The position numbers and the translations under genes were made by a program. 64,000 nt of DNA from JAXLVB01 sp046329195 (GTDB lineage: Bacteria; Bacteroidota; Bacteroidia; Cytophagales; Spirosomataceae). Positions 44,779 to 54,609 of this stretch are shown piece by piece. Each line of letters begins with the position of its first letter. The first letter of the stretch is position 1. The notes beneath the pieces were generated by a model. That model was given only the letters and a program-made list of their open reading frames with translations. It was not told the origin of the DNA and did no database searches. The DNA lies in NCBI GenBank assembly GCA_046329195.1, contig JAXLVB010000002.1:2620628-2684627 (forward strand), in the 5' to 3' direction.

Positions 44779-45660
44779 TCAAAAATTGCTTTTTTTAAAC
44801 TGAGAAGGGTTGTGGCCTGTGTATTTTTTGAAGGCTTTACTAAAGGCAGGCAGGTCCGAAAAACCACAATGTGTAGCAATTTCGTGGATACAAAAGCGCT
44901 GCTGACCAAGCAGATACTGCGCATGGGCCATGCGCCGGGCAATGAGCATCTGAATGGGCGTTTGCCCATAGCACTTTTTGAATAGTCGAATAAAATGGAA
45001 AAGTGATAAGCCTACCTCAGCGGCTATCTGTTGTACGTTGAGGTCATTGGCAAAGTCGTGTTCAATGATGAGTCTTGATTTCTCTATTTTCAAAAAGAGG
45101 TCTTTTTGTGTAAGAGGTTTCACCACTTTCAAAGCGTTTACTTGGTGGTGGATATGAGTAAACTCAGACAAAACGCTTTCAGCCAATGCTACAAAAAACG
45201 AGGCTGTATCTACCTCAGCTTCTTGGTCAGCGTTGAGGTATTGACTGAGGTTTTGGAGGTAGTGCCCCGTTACCGAAGTAGCAGCACCTAAAATTTGCTC
45301 AGGCATGGCTCTACTTAGCAAAAAGCTTGCTACAGTTGGGTCAGGTTCGGCTTCATTGGGAGATAAGACGCTAGCACCTACTTGTTTTAATACATCAGGC
45401 GACAGATTAACACAAATCCCCATTACGGTTTGTTTGCTTTCTATTTCTACCCGCCCGGCGTTATGTTCGTTGGTAAGCAAAAACTGATTGGAGCCAACTC
45501 GATAACGGCGATTGTTAAAGAGATATACTTCTTCGCCCTGCTTAACGTACTTGAGAGCTACTCCTTCAGACTTCACTGGCGCATCGTACTCGGCCAATTC
45601 AGAAAACACCAACGAACTCTGGTCTAGGTGCCATTTCTTGAAGCCGTTTTTTCGTTCCAT
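44779..45660 (-). CDS. AraC-family transcriptional regulator
   Basis: Cytoplasmic activator of 293 residues. The N-terminal cupin-like sensor (about 1-130) is followed by the double HTH: DFANDLNVQQIAAEVGLSLFHFIRLFKKCYGQTP and FCIHEIATHCGFSDLPAFSKAFKKYTGHNPSQF. It is upstream of the small membrane ORF and the PDZ/hydrolase gene on the same strand and may control them; this is inferred from position. Confidence 0.9.
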   Translation of the reverse strand: MERKNGFKKWHLDQSSLVFSELAEYDAPVKSEGVALKYVKQGEEVYLFNNRRYRVGSNQFLLTNEHNAGRVEIESKQTVMGICVNLSPDVLKQVGASVLSPNEAEPDPTVASFLLSRAMPEQILGAATSVTGHYLQNLSQYLNADQEAEVDTASFFVALAESVLSEFTHIHHQVNALKVVKPLTQKDLFLKIEKSRLIIEHDFANDLNVQQIAAEVGLSLFHFIRLFKKCYGQTPIQMLIARRMAHAQYLLGQQRFCIHEIATHCGFSDLPAFSKAFKKYTGHNPSQFKKSNF

Positions 45661-45689
45661 GGGGTTTGAGTTCGTTTCAAAAGATTAGT

Positions 45690-45697
45690 CAAAAATA
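45690..45697 (-). promoter_or_regulatory. -7 box TATTTTTG of the AraC-family gene
   Basis: On the minus strand it matches TAnnTTTG and lies 29 bp before the start codon. Confidence 0.4.
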
Positions 45698-45784
45698 AGG
45701 CTCAAACTATTTGAAAAGACGGAATTATGATAAACGGTTGATGTACAGAAACTTTTTAGAAAAGACATCTATCCCATAAACTAA

Positions 45785-45821
45785 AAAAGCCTCTGCCAAC
45801 CTGACGTTGACAAAGGCTTTT
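45785..45821 (-). terminator. Hairpin after the PurF-family gene
   Basis: AAAAGCCTCTGCCAAC (45785-45800) and GTTGACAAAGGCTTTT (45806-45821) make a 16-bp stem with two or three mismatches and A/T runs at both ends. It ends the purF-like transcript. Confidence 0.75.
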
Positions 45822-45841
45822 GGGAGCTATATATACGATGA

Positions 45842-47734
45842 TTAGTACGCTCTTACGCCTACGCCTTTCATAAAGTTGACAAAGGCTTTATTGACAACCT
45901 TATTGCCACCAGGTGTTGGATAATTGCCCGTAAAATACCAGTCGCCAGTATGATAAGGACAGGCCTTATGCAAATCGTCAACGGTTTGGTAAATCACAGC
46001 TACTTCGGCGTTGAGGTCTTCGGGTGTCACAATCTGGGCGATTTTACGAGCAAGTTCTTTGTCAGTAAATGGCTCAAAAAGAGCTTTGACATAATTCTGT
46101 TTATGTGCTTTGCCTTTCTCCAAGGCTTGTATGCAGCGGTCGTAAGTCTCGTCCAAGAGGTGCTCCATATCTCGCTCTTGCAGCAAGGCACGCATCGCTC
46201 TAAACGCCACAAAATCCTTCAAACGTGACATATCAATGCCATAGCAATCAGGATAACGAATCTGCGGTGCCGACGACACAATGATGATTTTCTTAGGTTC
46301 CAAGCGGTCTAACATCCGCAAAATGCTCCGCTCCAAGGTTGTACCCCGTACGATAGAGTCGTCAATCATGACCACGTTATCTTGCTTCTTACGAATCACC
46401 TCGTAGGTAGTCTCGTACACGTGCGACACCATGTCGCCACGGTGGTCGTCGTCGGTAATGAATGTACGGAGTTTGACGTCTTTAGAAATCAGTTTTTCGA
46501 TACGTGGACGGAACGACAGCAGTTTGTCCAACTGTTCGGGTGTCAACTTACCCTCTTGCAAATAACGCTTGCGCTCTTGAGCCAAGAAATCCTCTAAGCC
46601 CTCAATTAGCCCCAAAAAGGCCGTTTCGGCGGTGTTGGGGATATATGAAAATACGGTATTTTCGAGGTCGTAGTTGATTTCTTCCAGAATCTGCGGAAGC
46701 ACCAGCTTACCTAGCATCTTGCGCTCCTGATAAATATCTGGGTCGGCAGCACGGGAGAAATAAATTCGTTCAAATGAGCACGATTTTTTCTCAATGGGTG
46801 TAATAAACTGTTTTTCGGCGTAACTACCGTTTTTCTCGATGATGAGTGCGTGGCCAGGTTTTACTTCTTGAATCTGGTCATACTCAGCATTAAAAGCTGC
46901 TTTGATGGCTGGTTTCTCAGAAGCTACCACCACCACTTCGTCGTTAGCGTAGTAGTAAGCGGGTCGAATCCCAGCGGGGTCACGTGCCACAAAAGCGGCG
47001 CCATAACCCGTCATGCCTACCATGGCATAGCCTCCATCAAAGTCTCGGCAAGAGCGTTGCAGAATCCGCTGCAAATCCATGTGCTCTTCAATCACATCCG
47101 ACAGGGGTTGTCCGTCGTATTCGGTCTTGAAATAGTCAAACTGGCGTTGGTTTTCTTCGTCTAAAAAGTGGCCGATTTTTTCCATGACGGTTACGGTGTC
47201 CACTTTTTCTTTGGGGTGCTGACCCAGTGTAAGGAGCTTCCCAAAAAGCTCGTCCACGTTGGTCATGTTGAAGTTCCCTGCCACTACCAGATTTCGACTT
47301 CGCCAGTTGTTTTGGCGCAACATGGGGTGGCAATTTTCGATTTCGTTCTGCCCGTGCGTACCGTAGCGTAGGTGTCCCATCCAAACTTCGCCTGTAAAGG
47401 CTACATTTTCTTGCATCCATTTGGCGTCTCGATAGCGGTCTTTCCCTCCTTCTTTGAGCGCCTTGCGGTATTTTTTGGTAATTTTCCCAAAAATATCTTC
47501 AATGGCTTGCTTTTCGACCGACCGATAGCGGCTGATGTAGCGGTGCCCAGGCTGAACATCTATTTTGATATTGGCCACACCAGCACCGTCTTGACCTCGA
47601 TTCACTTGCTTGCTCATCAAAAGATAGAGCTTGTTAGCGGCAAACGTTGGACCGTATTTGTCAATATAGTACTGGTAGGGCTTGCGAAGACGTATCAACG
47701 CAATACCACATTCATGTTTGATTTGATCGCTCAT
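45842..47734 (-). CDS. PurF-family amidophosphoribosyltransferase-like protein
   Basis: Class II glutamine amidotransferase joined to a type I phosphoribosyltransferase; PurF makes phosphoribosylamine, the first step of purine synthesis. It has 630 residues, much longer than E. coli PurF (505). The catalytic Cys is Cys9 in KHECGIALIRL, so a short leader must be removed. Glutaminase motifs: GQDGAGVANI, GHLRYGTHGQNE, DFDGGYAM and ARDPAGIRP. The PRPP loop VVMIDDSIVRGTTLERS is intact. An insertion (about 330-420) with ERKRYLQEGKLTPEQL lies between the domains. Because of its length it may be a PurF paralogue rather than the housekeeping enzyme. It is monocistronic. Confidence 0.82.
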   Translation of the reverse strand: MSDQIKHECGIALIRLRKPYQYYIDKYGPTFAANKLYLLMSKQVNRGQDGAGVANIKIDVQPGHRYISRYRSVEKQAIEDIFGKITKKYRKALKEGGKDRYRDAKWMQENVAFTGEVWMGHLRYGTHGQNEIENCHPMLRQNNWRSRNLVVAGNFNMTNVDELFGKLLTLGQHPKEKVDTVTVMEKIGHFLDEENQRQFDYFKTEYDGQPLSDVIEEHMDLQRILQRSCRDFDGGYAMVGMTGYGAAFVARDPAGIRPAYYYANDEVVVVASEKPAIKAAFNAEYDQIQEVKPGHALIIEKNGSYAEKQFITPIEKKSCSFERIYFSRAADPDIYQERKMLGKLVLPQILEEINYDLENTVFSYIPNTAETAFLGLIEGLEDFLAQERKRYLQEGKLTPEQLDKLLSFRPRIEKLISKDVKLRTFITDDDHRGDMVSHVYETTYEVIRKKQDNVVMIDDSIVRGTTLERSILRMLDRLEPKKIIIVSSAPQIRYPDCYGIDMSRLKDFVAFRAMRALLQERDMEHLLDETYDRCIQALEKGKAHKQNYVKALFEPFTDKELARKIAQIVTPEDLNAEVAVIYQTVDDLHKACPYHTGDWYFTGNYPTPGGNKVVNKAFVNFMKGVGVRAY

Positions 47735-47756
47735 TAGTTTGTTGGGATTGACCGTA

Positions 47757-47764
47757 CAAAGTTA
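47757..47764 (-). promoter_or_regulatory. -7 box TAACTTTG of the purF-like gene
   Basis: On the minus strand it matches TAnnTTTG and lies 22 bp before the ATG, with a TTTA about 22 bp further upstream as a weak -33 box. Confidence 0.45.
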
Positions 47765-47915
47765 CGATACTATTAATGCAGGAACTAAACGGCTTACTGA
47801 AATTGGCTTATTTTCTTGAAAATCTACAACTTCATCTCAAATTTGCCCTGATTCTACTACTAGCCATCTATCTTCTATTACCAAATTGTCTTGACTTGCA
47901 AATACCACTTTAAAT

Positions 47916-49376
47916 TTACAAATTTTCAATGATAGTTAGTACCCAATCGGCTTTAAAAAATAATAGTACAATCGGAATAACTAAACTCCACAAGAGCACG
48001 GCCTGAGATAGTGTAACAATGGGAGCACTAGATTGGTTTTCGGCTTCTCGAAAAATCATCACAAAAGGCAAGCGTAAGTAATAAAACAGCGAAACTGCTG
48101 CATTGAGTAAGCCAAAAATAAGGAGAACTAACAGCGTAGTACTGTGTTGGCTTTGGTAGGTGTCCCACAAGGCCGAAAAAACAAAGAGCTTGGCCGAAAA
48201 GCCTACCGTAAGCGGCAAACCAACCAAGGCAATCATCACAATGATGACCAATACGGCAAGAGCCGGATGAGACTGTCCTAGCCCCTGGTAGTCGTCAAGT
48301 TGGTAGGTAGCACCCTGCCGTGGCCGAAGTACATCTATCAACAAGAATGCCGCCATACTGACAAACAGATAGGTAGCAACATAAAACACTGTACTTTTTA
48401 AGCCTGCTTCGCTAAATGCTACCAAACCTACCAGCATGAAACCTGCTTGAGCAATGGACGAGTACGCTAGTAGGCGCTTGACGTTGGTTTGCCATAGAGC
48501 CGAAAAATTTCCAATCACCAACGAAAGAATCGAAACAAGTGCCAACGGTTGCTGGATGTCGGTGGGTACTACACTTAGCAGTCGAATCAAGGCCAATAGT
48601 GCAGCAGCTTTAGGTGCTACCGAGAAAAACGATACAACAGGCGTAGGGGCTGACTCATATACATCGGGGTTCCAGATATGAAAAGGTACTGCCGAAATTT
48701 TAAATAAAAAACCACTCATCGTCAGGAACACCGCCACAAACACCACGATTCCATCTGCCTGCGAAATAGCTCTGGTAAATTCAGGAGACACAACTTGCAA
48801 TGTCCCTGTCAGGCCATACAGCAAAGACATCCCATAGAGCATAATGGCAGCACTTACGGTTCCGAACAAGGCGTATTTGATGCCCCCCTCGGCGCTTTTG
48901 CGGTCTTGGCTCAAGGCAGTCATTACATAAGAGGCAATAGAGATGACTTCAATTGACAAAAAGACCATCAGCAAGTTGACGGCCATCGTGAGTAGGAACA
49001 AACCAAGCAACATGCCAATCAATAAGGGAAAAAACTCCGCTGCTAGCTTACGGTGAGTTACCCAACCATGCAATAGCATTACAATGGCAGCCAAAGAAAC
49101 TAGTCCTTTGAAAAATAGCGCCTTACTATCTATAAAGAGTAGTTCTAAGAACAAAAAACCATCGGTCTGGGTGTCCCATTGCCGAAGCACACTCAGCAAA
49201 GCAACGATACATACGCCCAATGTAATACCATACAGTGTGTTGGTATTAGAAGCCGAATGACGGGAGAGGATAAGTTCTACGACAATGACAGCCAAAAAAG
49301 AAATAGTCAGCCAGATTTCTGGCCCAAAACCCGAAAGGCTGACAATGAGGTCGTTGAGTTGTTCGGAGAGGTTCAC
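47916..49376 (-). CDS. nuoN: NADH-quinone oxidoreductase subunit N
   Basis: Proton-pumping antiporter-like subunit of complex I, 486 residues and about 14 membrane helices. Family motifs: LSIEVISIASYVMTALS, EGGIKYALFGTVSAA with its Lys, FKISAVPFHIWNPDVYESAPTPVVSFFSVAPK, and TNVKRLLAYSSIAQAGFMLVG. No other nuo gene is near; nuoH lies 45 kb away. Normally nuoN ends the nuo operon after nuoL and nuoM, so its isolation is noteworthy. Neighbours are unrelated to respiration. Confidence 0.95.
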   Translation of the reverse strand: MNLSEQLNDLIVSLSGFGPEIWLTISFLAVIVVELILSRHSASNTNTLYGITLGVCIVALLSVLRQWDTQTDGFLFLELLFIDSKALFFKGLVSLAAIVMLLHGWVTHRKLAAEFFPLLIGMLLGLFLLTMAVNLLMVFLSIEVISIASYVMTALSQDRKSAEGGIKYALFGTVSAAIMLYGMSLLYGLTGTLQVVSPEFTRAISQADGIVVFVAVFLTMSGFLFKISAVPFHIWNPDVYESAPTPVVSFFSVAPKAAALLALIRLLSVVPTDIQQPLALVSILSLVIGNFSALWQTNVKRLLAYSSIAQAGFMLVGLVAFSEAGLKSTVFYVATYLFVSMAAFLLIDVLRPRQGATYQLDDYQGLGQSHPALAVLVIIVMIALVGLPLTVGFSAKLFVFSALWDTYQSQHSTTLLVLLIFGLLNAAVSLFYYLRLPFVMIFREAENQSSAPIVTLSQAVLLWSLVIPIVLLFFKADWVLTIIENL

Positions 49377-49442
49377 AAATGAGTCTATACTGGTACTATT
49401 GTAAAGTCACGATTTACCAAATCGTGGTACAAAATTAGGCTA

Positions 49443-50213
49443 TCACTTCTTTTTTAATACCAAAAGCAATTTATCATGCTCATAATAAGGCTTTTCGTCG
49501 GCAGCGGCGGTGTTTTTCATAGCATAAACCGACAACTGCTTGCCTTGCAACTTCCAGCCGTATTGACTGTAGGTAGAGTCGGTGTTCCACAAATAAAACA
49601 CGTCTAAATCAGCCGCCGCTTCGTCGCCTCCCATTATCAACTGGCAGCGATTGGAGCGCAATGTTCCGGTGACACTCTGGTCATCGGCAAACACCACGGC
49701 ATTATCACTCAAGGCTTTGTCTAAGTAAGATTGCTCCACCTCGTACACGCCAGCTAACAAAGTTCGGTAAAAATAGCTTTCGAGCCCTGTTTCCCAACCT
49801 TTCATTTCGGATGGCCTACACCACGCTGGATTGATTTTCCGAAACACAAAGGCTGGTTTATCCAATTGCATCACCGAATCGGATGCAAAGGTAAGCGTTG
49901 AAGTCATGTTTGCTTCAACAAAACTTATAAAACTAAGTTGAGAAGAACTTAATCGCTTAAACGGAAACAGTGCAGCCTCAAAGGGATTACGATACAGAAG
50001 AGAATCTCGGCCTTCCCAAAACACCAGTTCAAACGGTGGGATGGGCGAGTGAGCAATAGACTGATATTTCAGGACGGAGTCAACCGCATTTTGGCAAATC
50101 CAATTTCCCGAAATAGTTATTGTTGAAACAGGCTTTTGTTGGCACGCTACCGCCAACAAAAGCCCCAAAAGAACTATCGTATTAGAATATAATCGTGCAA
50201 ACGTGTGGCTCAC
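49443..50213 (-). CDS. Lipoprotein of unknown function
   Basis: A 256-residue protein with signal peptide and lipobox ending LLAVACQQKP. The mature part is strand-rich (SGNWICQNAVDSVL; FELVFWEGRDSLLYR; LQGKQLSVYAMKN), suggestive of a lipocalin-like barrel, but no family is recognised. It follows the CHU_C protein gene by 17 bp on the same strand and is probably co-transcribed with it. Confidence 0.65.
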   Translation of the reverse strand: MSHTFARLYSNTIVLLGLLLAVACQQKPVSTITISGNWICQNAVDSVLKYQSIAHSPIPPFELVFWEGRDSLLYRNPFEAALFPFKRLSSSQLSFISFVEANMTSTLTFASDSVMQLDKPAFVFRKINPAWCRPSEMKGWETGLESYFYRTLLAGVYEVEQSYLDKALSDNAVVFADDQSVTGTLRSNRCQLIMGGDEAAADLDVFYLWNTDSTYSQYGWKLQGKQLSVYAMKNTAAADEKPYYEHDKLLLVLKKK

Positions 50214-50230
50214 AGGAATCAGGTGTATGC

Positions 50231-53116
50231 CTATCGCAAAATCTCAACCCAACCTTTTAGGGTTTGGTCTTGGTCTTCTTTGCGAAGACGCTGGAACAAT
50301 ACTTGTGCTTCGTAGTAATACGTACCAACTGGTAATTCTTTGCCGCCCGAATCAACCCCACGCCAATTGAGTAATGGGTCGCCTGAGCCCTCAAATACCT
50401 TAGTACCCCAGCGATTAAACACTACAAAATTGACACTCTGCACAAAGCGAGGGCAATCCAACGGCTGGAAGGTATCGTTTTTGCCATCGCCATTGGGGGT
50501 GAATACATTCGGTAATCTGAAATACGGGCAGTTGTCTTTACAAACTACATTGCTACGGTCACTTTCTACCCCATTTCGATTCACTGCCGTTACGTAATAA
50601 CACCCTGCCAACGAGGTCAGGTTGCTATGAGTAAACGTTTGTGCTGGCGGAATAGGCGTAGTTACTTCGCCGATTTTGCTGAACTGAGCCTCGGCATAGT
50701 TAGAGTAGTACACATTGTATTTGACAATATTCTTGTCACAATCGTCGCCACGACTATTTTTGGCCGGGTTAGTCCACGTAAGTATGTTGCTAAAGGTGGT
50801 TTGATTACAGGCAACTGCCTGCTGGAAACTACTACAGTCGGTTACGTTGAGGCTCAACGCAGGCGGACAAGGTTTCACCGTATCTCGTGGGGTTACACAA
50901 ATACTTTGCGATAGGTTAAACAACAACGAAGGTCGTATTTTGGTATCGCCGTACGTACCTACCGTTTCGACTTTGTAACAATACGATGAATCTGCTGACA
51001 GCTTGGCTAAGCTATTGTTGCCGTCTGCCAAATAGGTATCGGCTCCTGTATCGGTGTAGCGGAAAGTACCAGGCGTAGTAACAGCCACTTCGGCAATAAT
51101 ATTGTAGGTACCTGGGCGGTTACGTACCTCCCGATATACCCGATGTTTTTGGTTTTGATTATTCCAAGGTGTGTTGGCTACCCAGCTCAAATCCACAGCC
51201 CGTATGCCCGAAGCGCCTGTCAAGCGCACACTGCTAGCGGCATCGGTGGTGTCTAAGCGAGTAAGTGTACCTGTCGAACTGGTGTAATAAAAATCTAAGC
51301 GATACCGGTAGGGATTGTCTTGGGTATTCAAGCCCTTGTCCACATAAATCGTATCGGCCTTGGTATCAAGCGCAGTAGTAATGCTGGTGATTTGTGCAAA
51401 ATTAGTACCATTTAGTCCCGTTGCTCTAAACAAACGGTATTGATAAGGCCCTTTAATCTGCGACACATTGAGATTAATCGGGCGAGTCCATTTTACGGTA
51501 ATCACCCCTCTGGTAGCACTGGTCGTATCCACAGTGACGTTGGTCAACACAGGCATTTGGCTCGGGAGGCTCAAGCAAACTTCATCTGATGGTGCTCCTG
51601 CACCACCAGCTTGTGTGGTCTGAACTGCTTGGATTACGTAACTGTAATTGATGTTCCGTTTGAGACCCGCCCCTCGGTTGTTGTCGGTGTAAGTTACTTC
51701 GGTAGCTGCTACACGAGCAATTTCAACATACCCCCCTCCTACTACTGGGCTACATTGGTTTACTGTAATAGCGCCACAAGTTCCCTCTCGGCGGTAAATA
51801 ACCAACTGAAAGCCAGCCGTCGAGCACGTGTACTTATCCCATGTTAGTGTCACCGTTTTATCGGCCAAATTCGGCGTGGCCCTGAGATTCCTGACCTTAG
51901 GCGCTACCACGGTTATCTTAAAGTTTTTACTGTCCACCAGTTTGGGTATTGCCACTGTTCCGGGGTTATCCTCTACCTTAAACAGCACCGTGTAAGGCGT
52001 ACTTCGCACATGTAAGCACCCTGTTTGCCATGTAAACGTACCGAATGCTGGGTCTGCTTGTGGTTGGGTAGGTGTTGTAAACGTGGCAAACTCTGGTGAT
52101 ATGTAAGCAACTGTATTGCCCTGCGTGTCTTTGTAGGCATAAACGCCCCCTTCTGAGAACAAACTCATGCGGTTTTTGTCAGGGTCGGTTGAGCGGATGA
52201 TTTTCACTACTCGAGTACCAGCTTCTACACAAGTATCGCCCGGAATCGCAATATTAGGGCGTTTATTGAGGGCATCCTGTACAATAATCTGCATGTCACG
52301 AATCACCTCCCCGATTTTTACATAGCGTCCATCAGGGCCTTTACGCCATTCTTCGATCACAAAAGCTACGTTATATTGTCCTTTTACGCAGGGAGCATCC
52401 CAAATTAAGTCACCCGTAATAGCATTAATCGAGAACGTCGGAGCACCACCTGCTTCGCTTTTACAACCCGAACCGATTTCGGTAGGGTCACGGTACCCAT
52501 CTACAGGGGTTCCGTTACAAAAGCCTTGACCAACCCCTTTTTGGTTCACTACCATTCGGTAAGCCAAGCTATCGCCGTCGGCATCAAACGCCGAAGGGTT
52601 ATGGATAAATCGCTGACCAACGGCCGCCGTGAAGTCAACTGCAGGGTTGAGCAACACGGGTGTACTATTGAGCCCCACCGACGAATTAATAACAATGGTG
52701 GTAGAAATATAAAAATTGGTATTGACCGAGTTGTTCATGTTCAATACCCCATCGTTACGGTTTTCGATGGTCGCAGAGATTTTGTAAGTACCTGGTGCTG
52801 GGAAGGTGTGAACAATCTTATAGACGTTTCGAGACGTACCATTCCCAATATCCACACTACCGCCAATCCGAGGTGGCGTTCCAGTGGTTCCGTCGCCAAA
52901 ACAAAGGTATTCAATTTGGTTCTGGGCGTTGCAAGCCTGAATCCCTCCCACCGCATCACAGTAAATGGTAACTGTAAATTCGTAAGTGAGCGAGGTTTCA
53001 GAAATCCGCTTGGCGGTAATCTCGCCCCCACGCAAGTGAGTAGCATACGCCACAACCGTTGTTAAAATTCCAGCAAGCGCTGTTATTAAAGAATGACGAA
53101 TTGCTTTCATATTCAT
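50231..53116 (-). CDS. Large T9SS surface protein, gliding-motility C-terminal domain
   Basis: About 961 residues, exported and attached to or released from the cell surface. Signal peptide (ending VAYA), a PKD/cadherin-like N-terminal region (about 25-390; HTFPAPGTYKISATIENRNDG, GDLIWDAPCVKGQYNVAFVIEEW), then fibronectin III-like modules (about 400-870; VTLTWDKY, VKWTRPINLNVSQI, ILTWTNPAKNS). The last ~90 residues form a type B T9SS sorting (CHU_C) domain: LPNVFTPNGDGKNDTFQPL, VFNRWGTKVFE, LPVGTYYYEAQV. I chose ATG 53116 (MNMKAIRHSL). Its binding target is unknown. Confidence 0.9.
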   Translation of the reverse strand: MNMKAIRHSLITALAGILTTVVAYATHLRGGEITAKRISETSLTYEFTVTIYCDAVGGIQACNAQNQIEYLCFGDGTTGTPPRIGGSVDIGNGTSRNVYKIVHTFPAPGTYKISATIENRNDGVLNMNNSVNTNFYISTTIVINSSVGLNSTPVLLNPAVDFTAAVGQRFIHNPSAFDADGDSLAYRMVVNQKGVGQGFCNGTPVDGYRDPTEIGSGCKSEAGGAPTFSINAITGDLIWDAPCVKGQYNVAFVIEEWRKGPDGRYVKIGEVIRDMQIIVQDALNKRPNIAIPGDTCVEAGTRVVKIIRSTDPDKNRMSLFSEGGVYAYKDTQGNTVAYISPEFATFTTPTQPQADPAFGTFTWQTGCLHVRSTPYTVLFKVEDNPGTVAIPKLVDSKNFKITVVAPKVRNLRATPNLADKTVTLTWDKYTCSTAGFQLVIYRREGTCGAITVNQCSPVVGGGYVEIARVAATEVTYTDNNRGAGLKRNINYSYVIQAVQTTQAGGAGAPSDEVCLSLPSQMPVLTNVTVDTTSATRGVITVKWTRPINLNVSQIKGPYQYRLFRATGLNGTNFAQITSITTALDTKADTIYVDKGLNTQDNPYRYRLDFYYTSSTGTLTRLDTTDAASSVRLTGASGIRAVDLSWVANTPWNNQNQKHRVYREVRNRPGTYNIIAEVAVTTPGTFRYTDTGADTYLADGNNSLAKLSADSSYCYKVETVGTYGDTKIRPSLLFNLSQSICVTPRDTVKPCPPALSLNVTDCSSFQQAVACNQTTFSNILTWTNPAKNSRGDDCDKNIVKYNVYYSNYAEAQFSKIGEVTTPIPPAQTFTHSNLTSLAGCYYVTAVNRNGVESDRSNVVCKDNCPYFRLPNVFTPNGDGKNDTFQPLDCPRFVQSVNFVVFNRWGTKVFEGSGDPLLNWRGVDSGGKELPVGTYYYEAQVLFQRLRKEDQDQTLKGWVEILR

Positions 53117-53603
53117 TTTTATCGCTTTTCTACATGGGGCTACACCCACTCACACCTCTTTACGGCAAACAAAGAACCTAAATTTTCTTTTTCTAACAAA
53201 ACAAAAAATTGGGACACGTTGTTAAACCTGCAACTTTAGAAAAACAACGAAAAAAAAGACAGGATATTTTGAGAAAGCATGTTTCTAAAACAAGCGGAAG
53301 TTCATCCAAAATCTCGCTAGTCACAACATCAGACAGATAGCAAGTGTACTTAGTATCTCAAAAATCAAACACCCGTTGTTTATGAAGTGAGCGAGGCATA
53401 GTCTCAAAACCACCCAGCTATATCTTTTACCAAGAAAATAGTAATTTACTTTGGTTGTCAAGTGTTTGTGGCGTAGTTTTGGGGCGATTTTTAAACATCG
53501 TTATTTGCTAAGGCTTATTCGTTATTTATCAGGCACTTATGCCTTATTTAGACAAATAACAAATAGTGATTAACACCTAACGTCAAACTGTAAACTCAAA
53601 AAA
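53117..53603. other. Non-coding divergent gap before sdhC
   Basis: A 487-bp AT-rich region between the surface protein and sdhC, which must hold both promoters. No gene, clear repeat or perfect -7 box was found; the segment 53520-53580 has repeated TTATT/AATAA motifs only. Confidence 0.5.
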
Positions 53604-54395
53604 ATGTCTTGGCTGACTAAAACCTTTACGAGTTCGCTGGGTAAGAAGCTCATTATGGCACTTACTGGCTTGTTTTTATGTAGTTTTTTGGTAGTACACA
53701 TGGCTGGTAACCTTCAGTTGTTCAAAAACGACCAAGGCTACGCATTCAACACATACGCAGTTTTTATGACTACCAATCCACTCATCAAAACTGTTTCTTA
53801 TGCCCTTTATACCCTTATTTTAGTTCATGCTTTTTACGGCCTGTATTTAGCTTTCAAAAACCGCAAAGCACGGCCTGTACAGTATGCTACCATCAACACC
53901 AACAGCACATGGGCAAGCCGCAACATGGCTATTTTGGGTACGCTTTTGTTAGTGTATATCGTAGTACACATGGCTGACTTTTGGGCTGAGTACAAATTTG
54001 GACACGTTCCATACAAAATGTATGTTGAAGACATACGGACTGGTAAACCAGCTCAAGGCTATCCAAAAGACATGCCTGCCGACTTTGTGATGGAGAAAAA
54101 GATGGAAGAAACTCTTGACTTACAGCAAGGTGTAAAAGTGACGATTGTGAAAGACTTATACGAAGAAGTAGAAGAAGCATTCAAAAACCCACTTTTGGTG
54201 TTATTGTATGTGATAGGAATGTTTGCGGTGGCCTTTCACCTCTATCATGGCTTTCAGAGTGCATTCCAAACGCTTGGTCTCAATCACCCTAAGTATTCAC
54301 CTGCCATCAAGTTTTTAGGCATTTGGATATTTGCGATTGGCATCCCGTTAGCGTTTGCAGCCATGCCGATTTATTTTTATGTAAAAGGTCTGTAG
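53604..54395 (+). CDS. sdhC: Succinate dehydrogenase/fumarate reductase cytochrome b subunit
   Basis: Membrane anchor of complex II, 263 residues with five helices, the single-subunit type B form (b558 family) that binds two hemes and needs no SdhD. Helix motifs with candidate heme His: SFLVVHMAGNLQLF (His32), LILVHAFYGLY (His75), YIVVHMADFWAEY (His122) and AFHLYHGFQSAFQTLGLNHP. A soluble insertion (about 134-192) lies between helices 3 and 4. The gene starts the sdh operon. Immediately after its stop lies a broken toxin-antitoxin pair, so sdhA begins 555 bp later rather than adjacent. Confidence 0.93.
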   Translation: MSWLTKTFTSSLGKKLIMALTGLFLCSFLVVHMAGNLQLFKNDQGYAFNTYAVFMTTNPLIKTVSYALYTLILVHAFYGLYLAFKNRKARPVQYATINTNSTWASRNMAILGTLLLVYIVVHMADFWAEYKFGHVPYKMYVEDIRTGKPAQGYPKDMPADFVMEKKMEETLDLQQGVKVTIVKDLYEEVEEAFKNPLLVLLYVIGMFAVAFHLYHGFQSAFQTLGLNHPKYSPAIKFLGIWIFAIGIPLAFAAMPIYFYVKGL

Positions 54396-54396
54396 T

Positions 54397-54604
54397 ATGG
54401 ATACCCCCAAAATCATATCAAATCCTAGATGGGCAAGCCCGTCATTAAAGGGACATGTATTACGGTGGAAATTATCCTACAGCGACTTGGAGCAGGTGAG
54501 CGAGTAAAAGATATTTTACAGGCCCACCCACATATAACTAAAGAAGGTATCAAAGCCGCACTACGAACGAATCGTCAAAAGAAGAATTATCGATTACTTC
54601 ATAA
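54397..54604 (+). pseudogene. Frameshifted DUF433 antitoxin remnant inside the sdh operon
   Basis: The start MDTPKIISNPR begins one base after the sdhC stop. A one-base loss near 54427 shifts to the frame GKPVIKGTCITVEIILQRLGAGE...LQAHPHITKEGIKAALR, and a second shift near 54570 leads to KEELSITS and a stop at 54602-54604. The residues match DUF433 antitoxins (compare the intact copy at 25138). No single ORF covers it. Confidence 0.82.
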
Positions 54605-54609
54605 AATTG

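Noticed and set aside
52526..53065. 179-residue open frame on the plus strand
   Set aside because: Antisense to the N-terminal region of the large T9SS surface protein; no motif or upstream signal.
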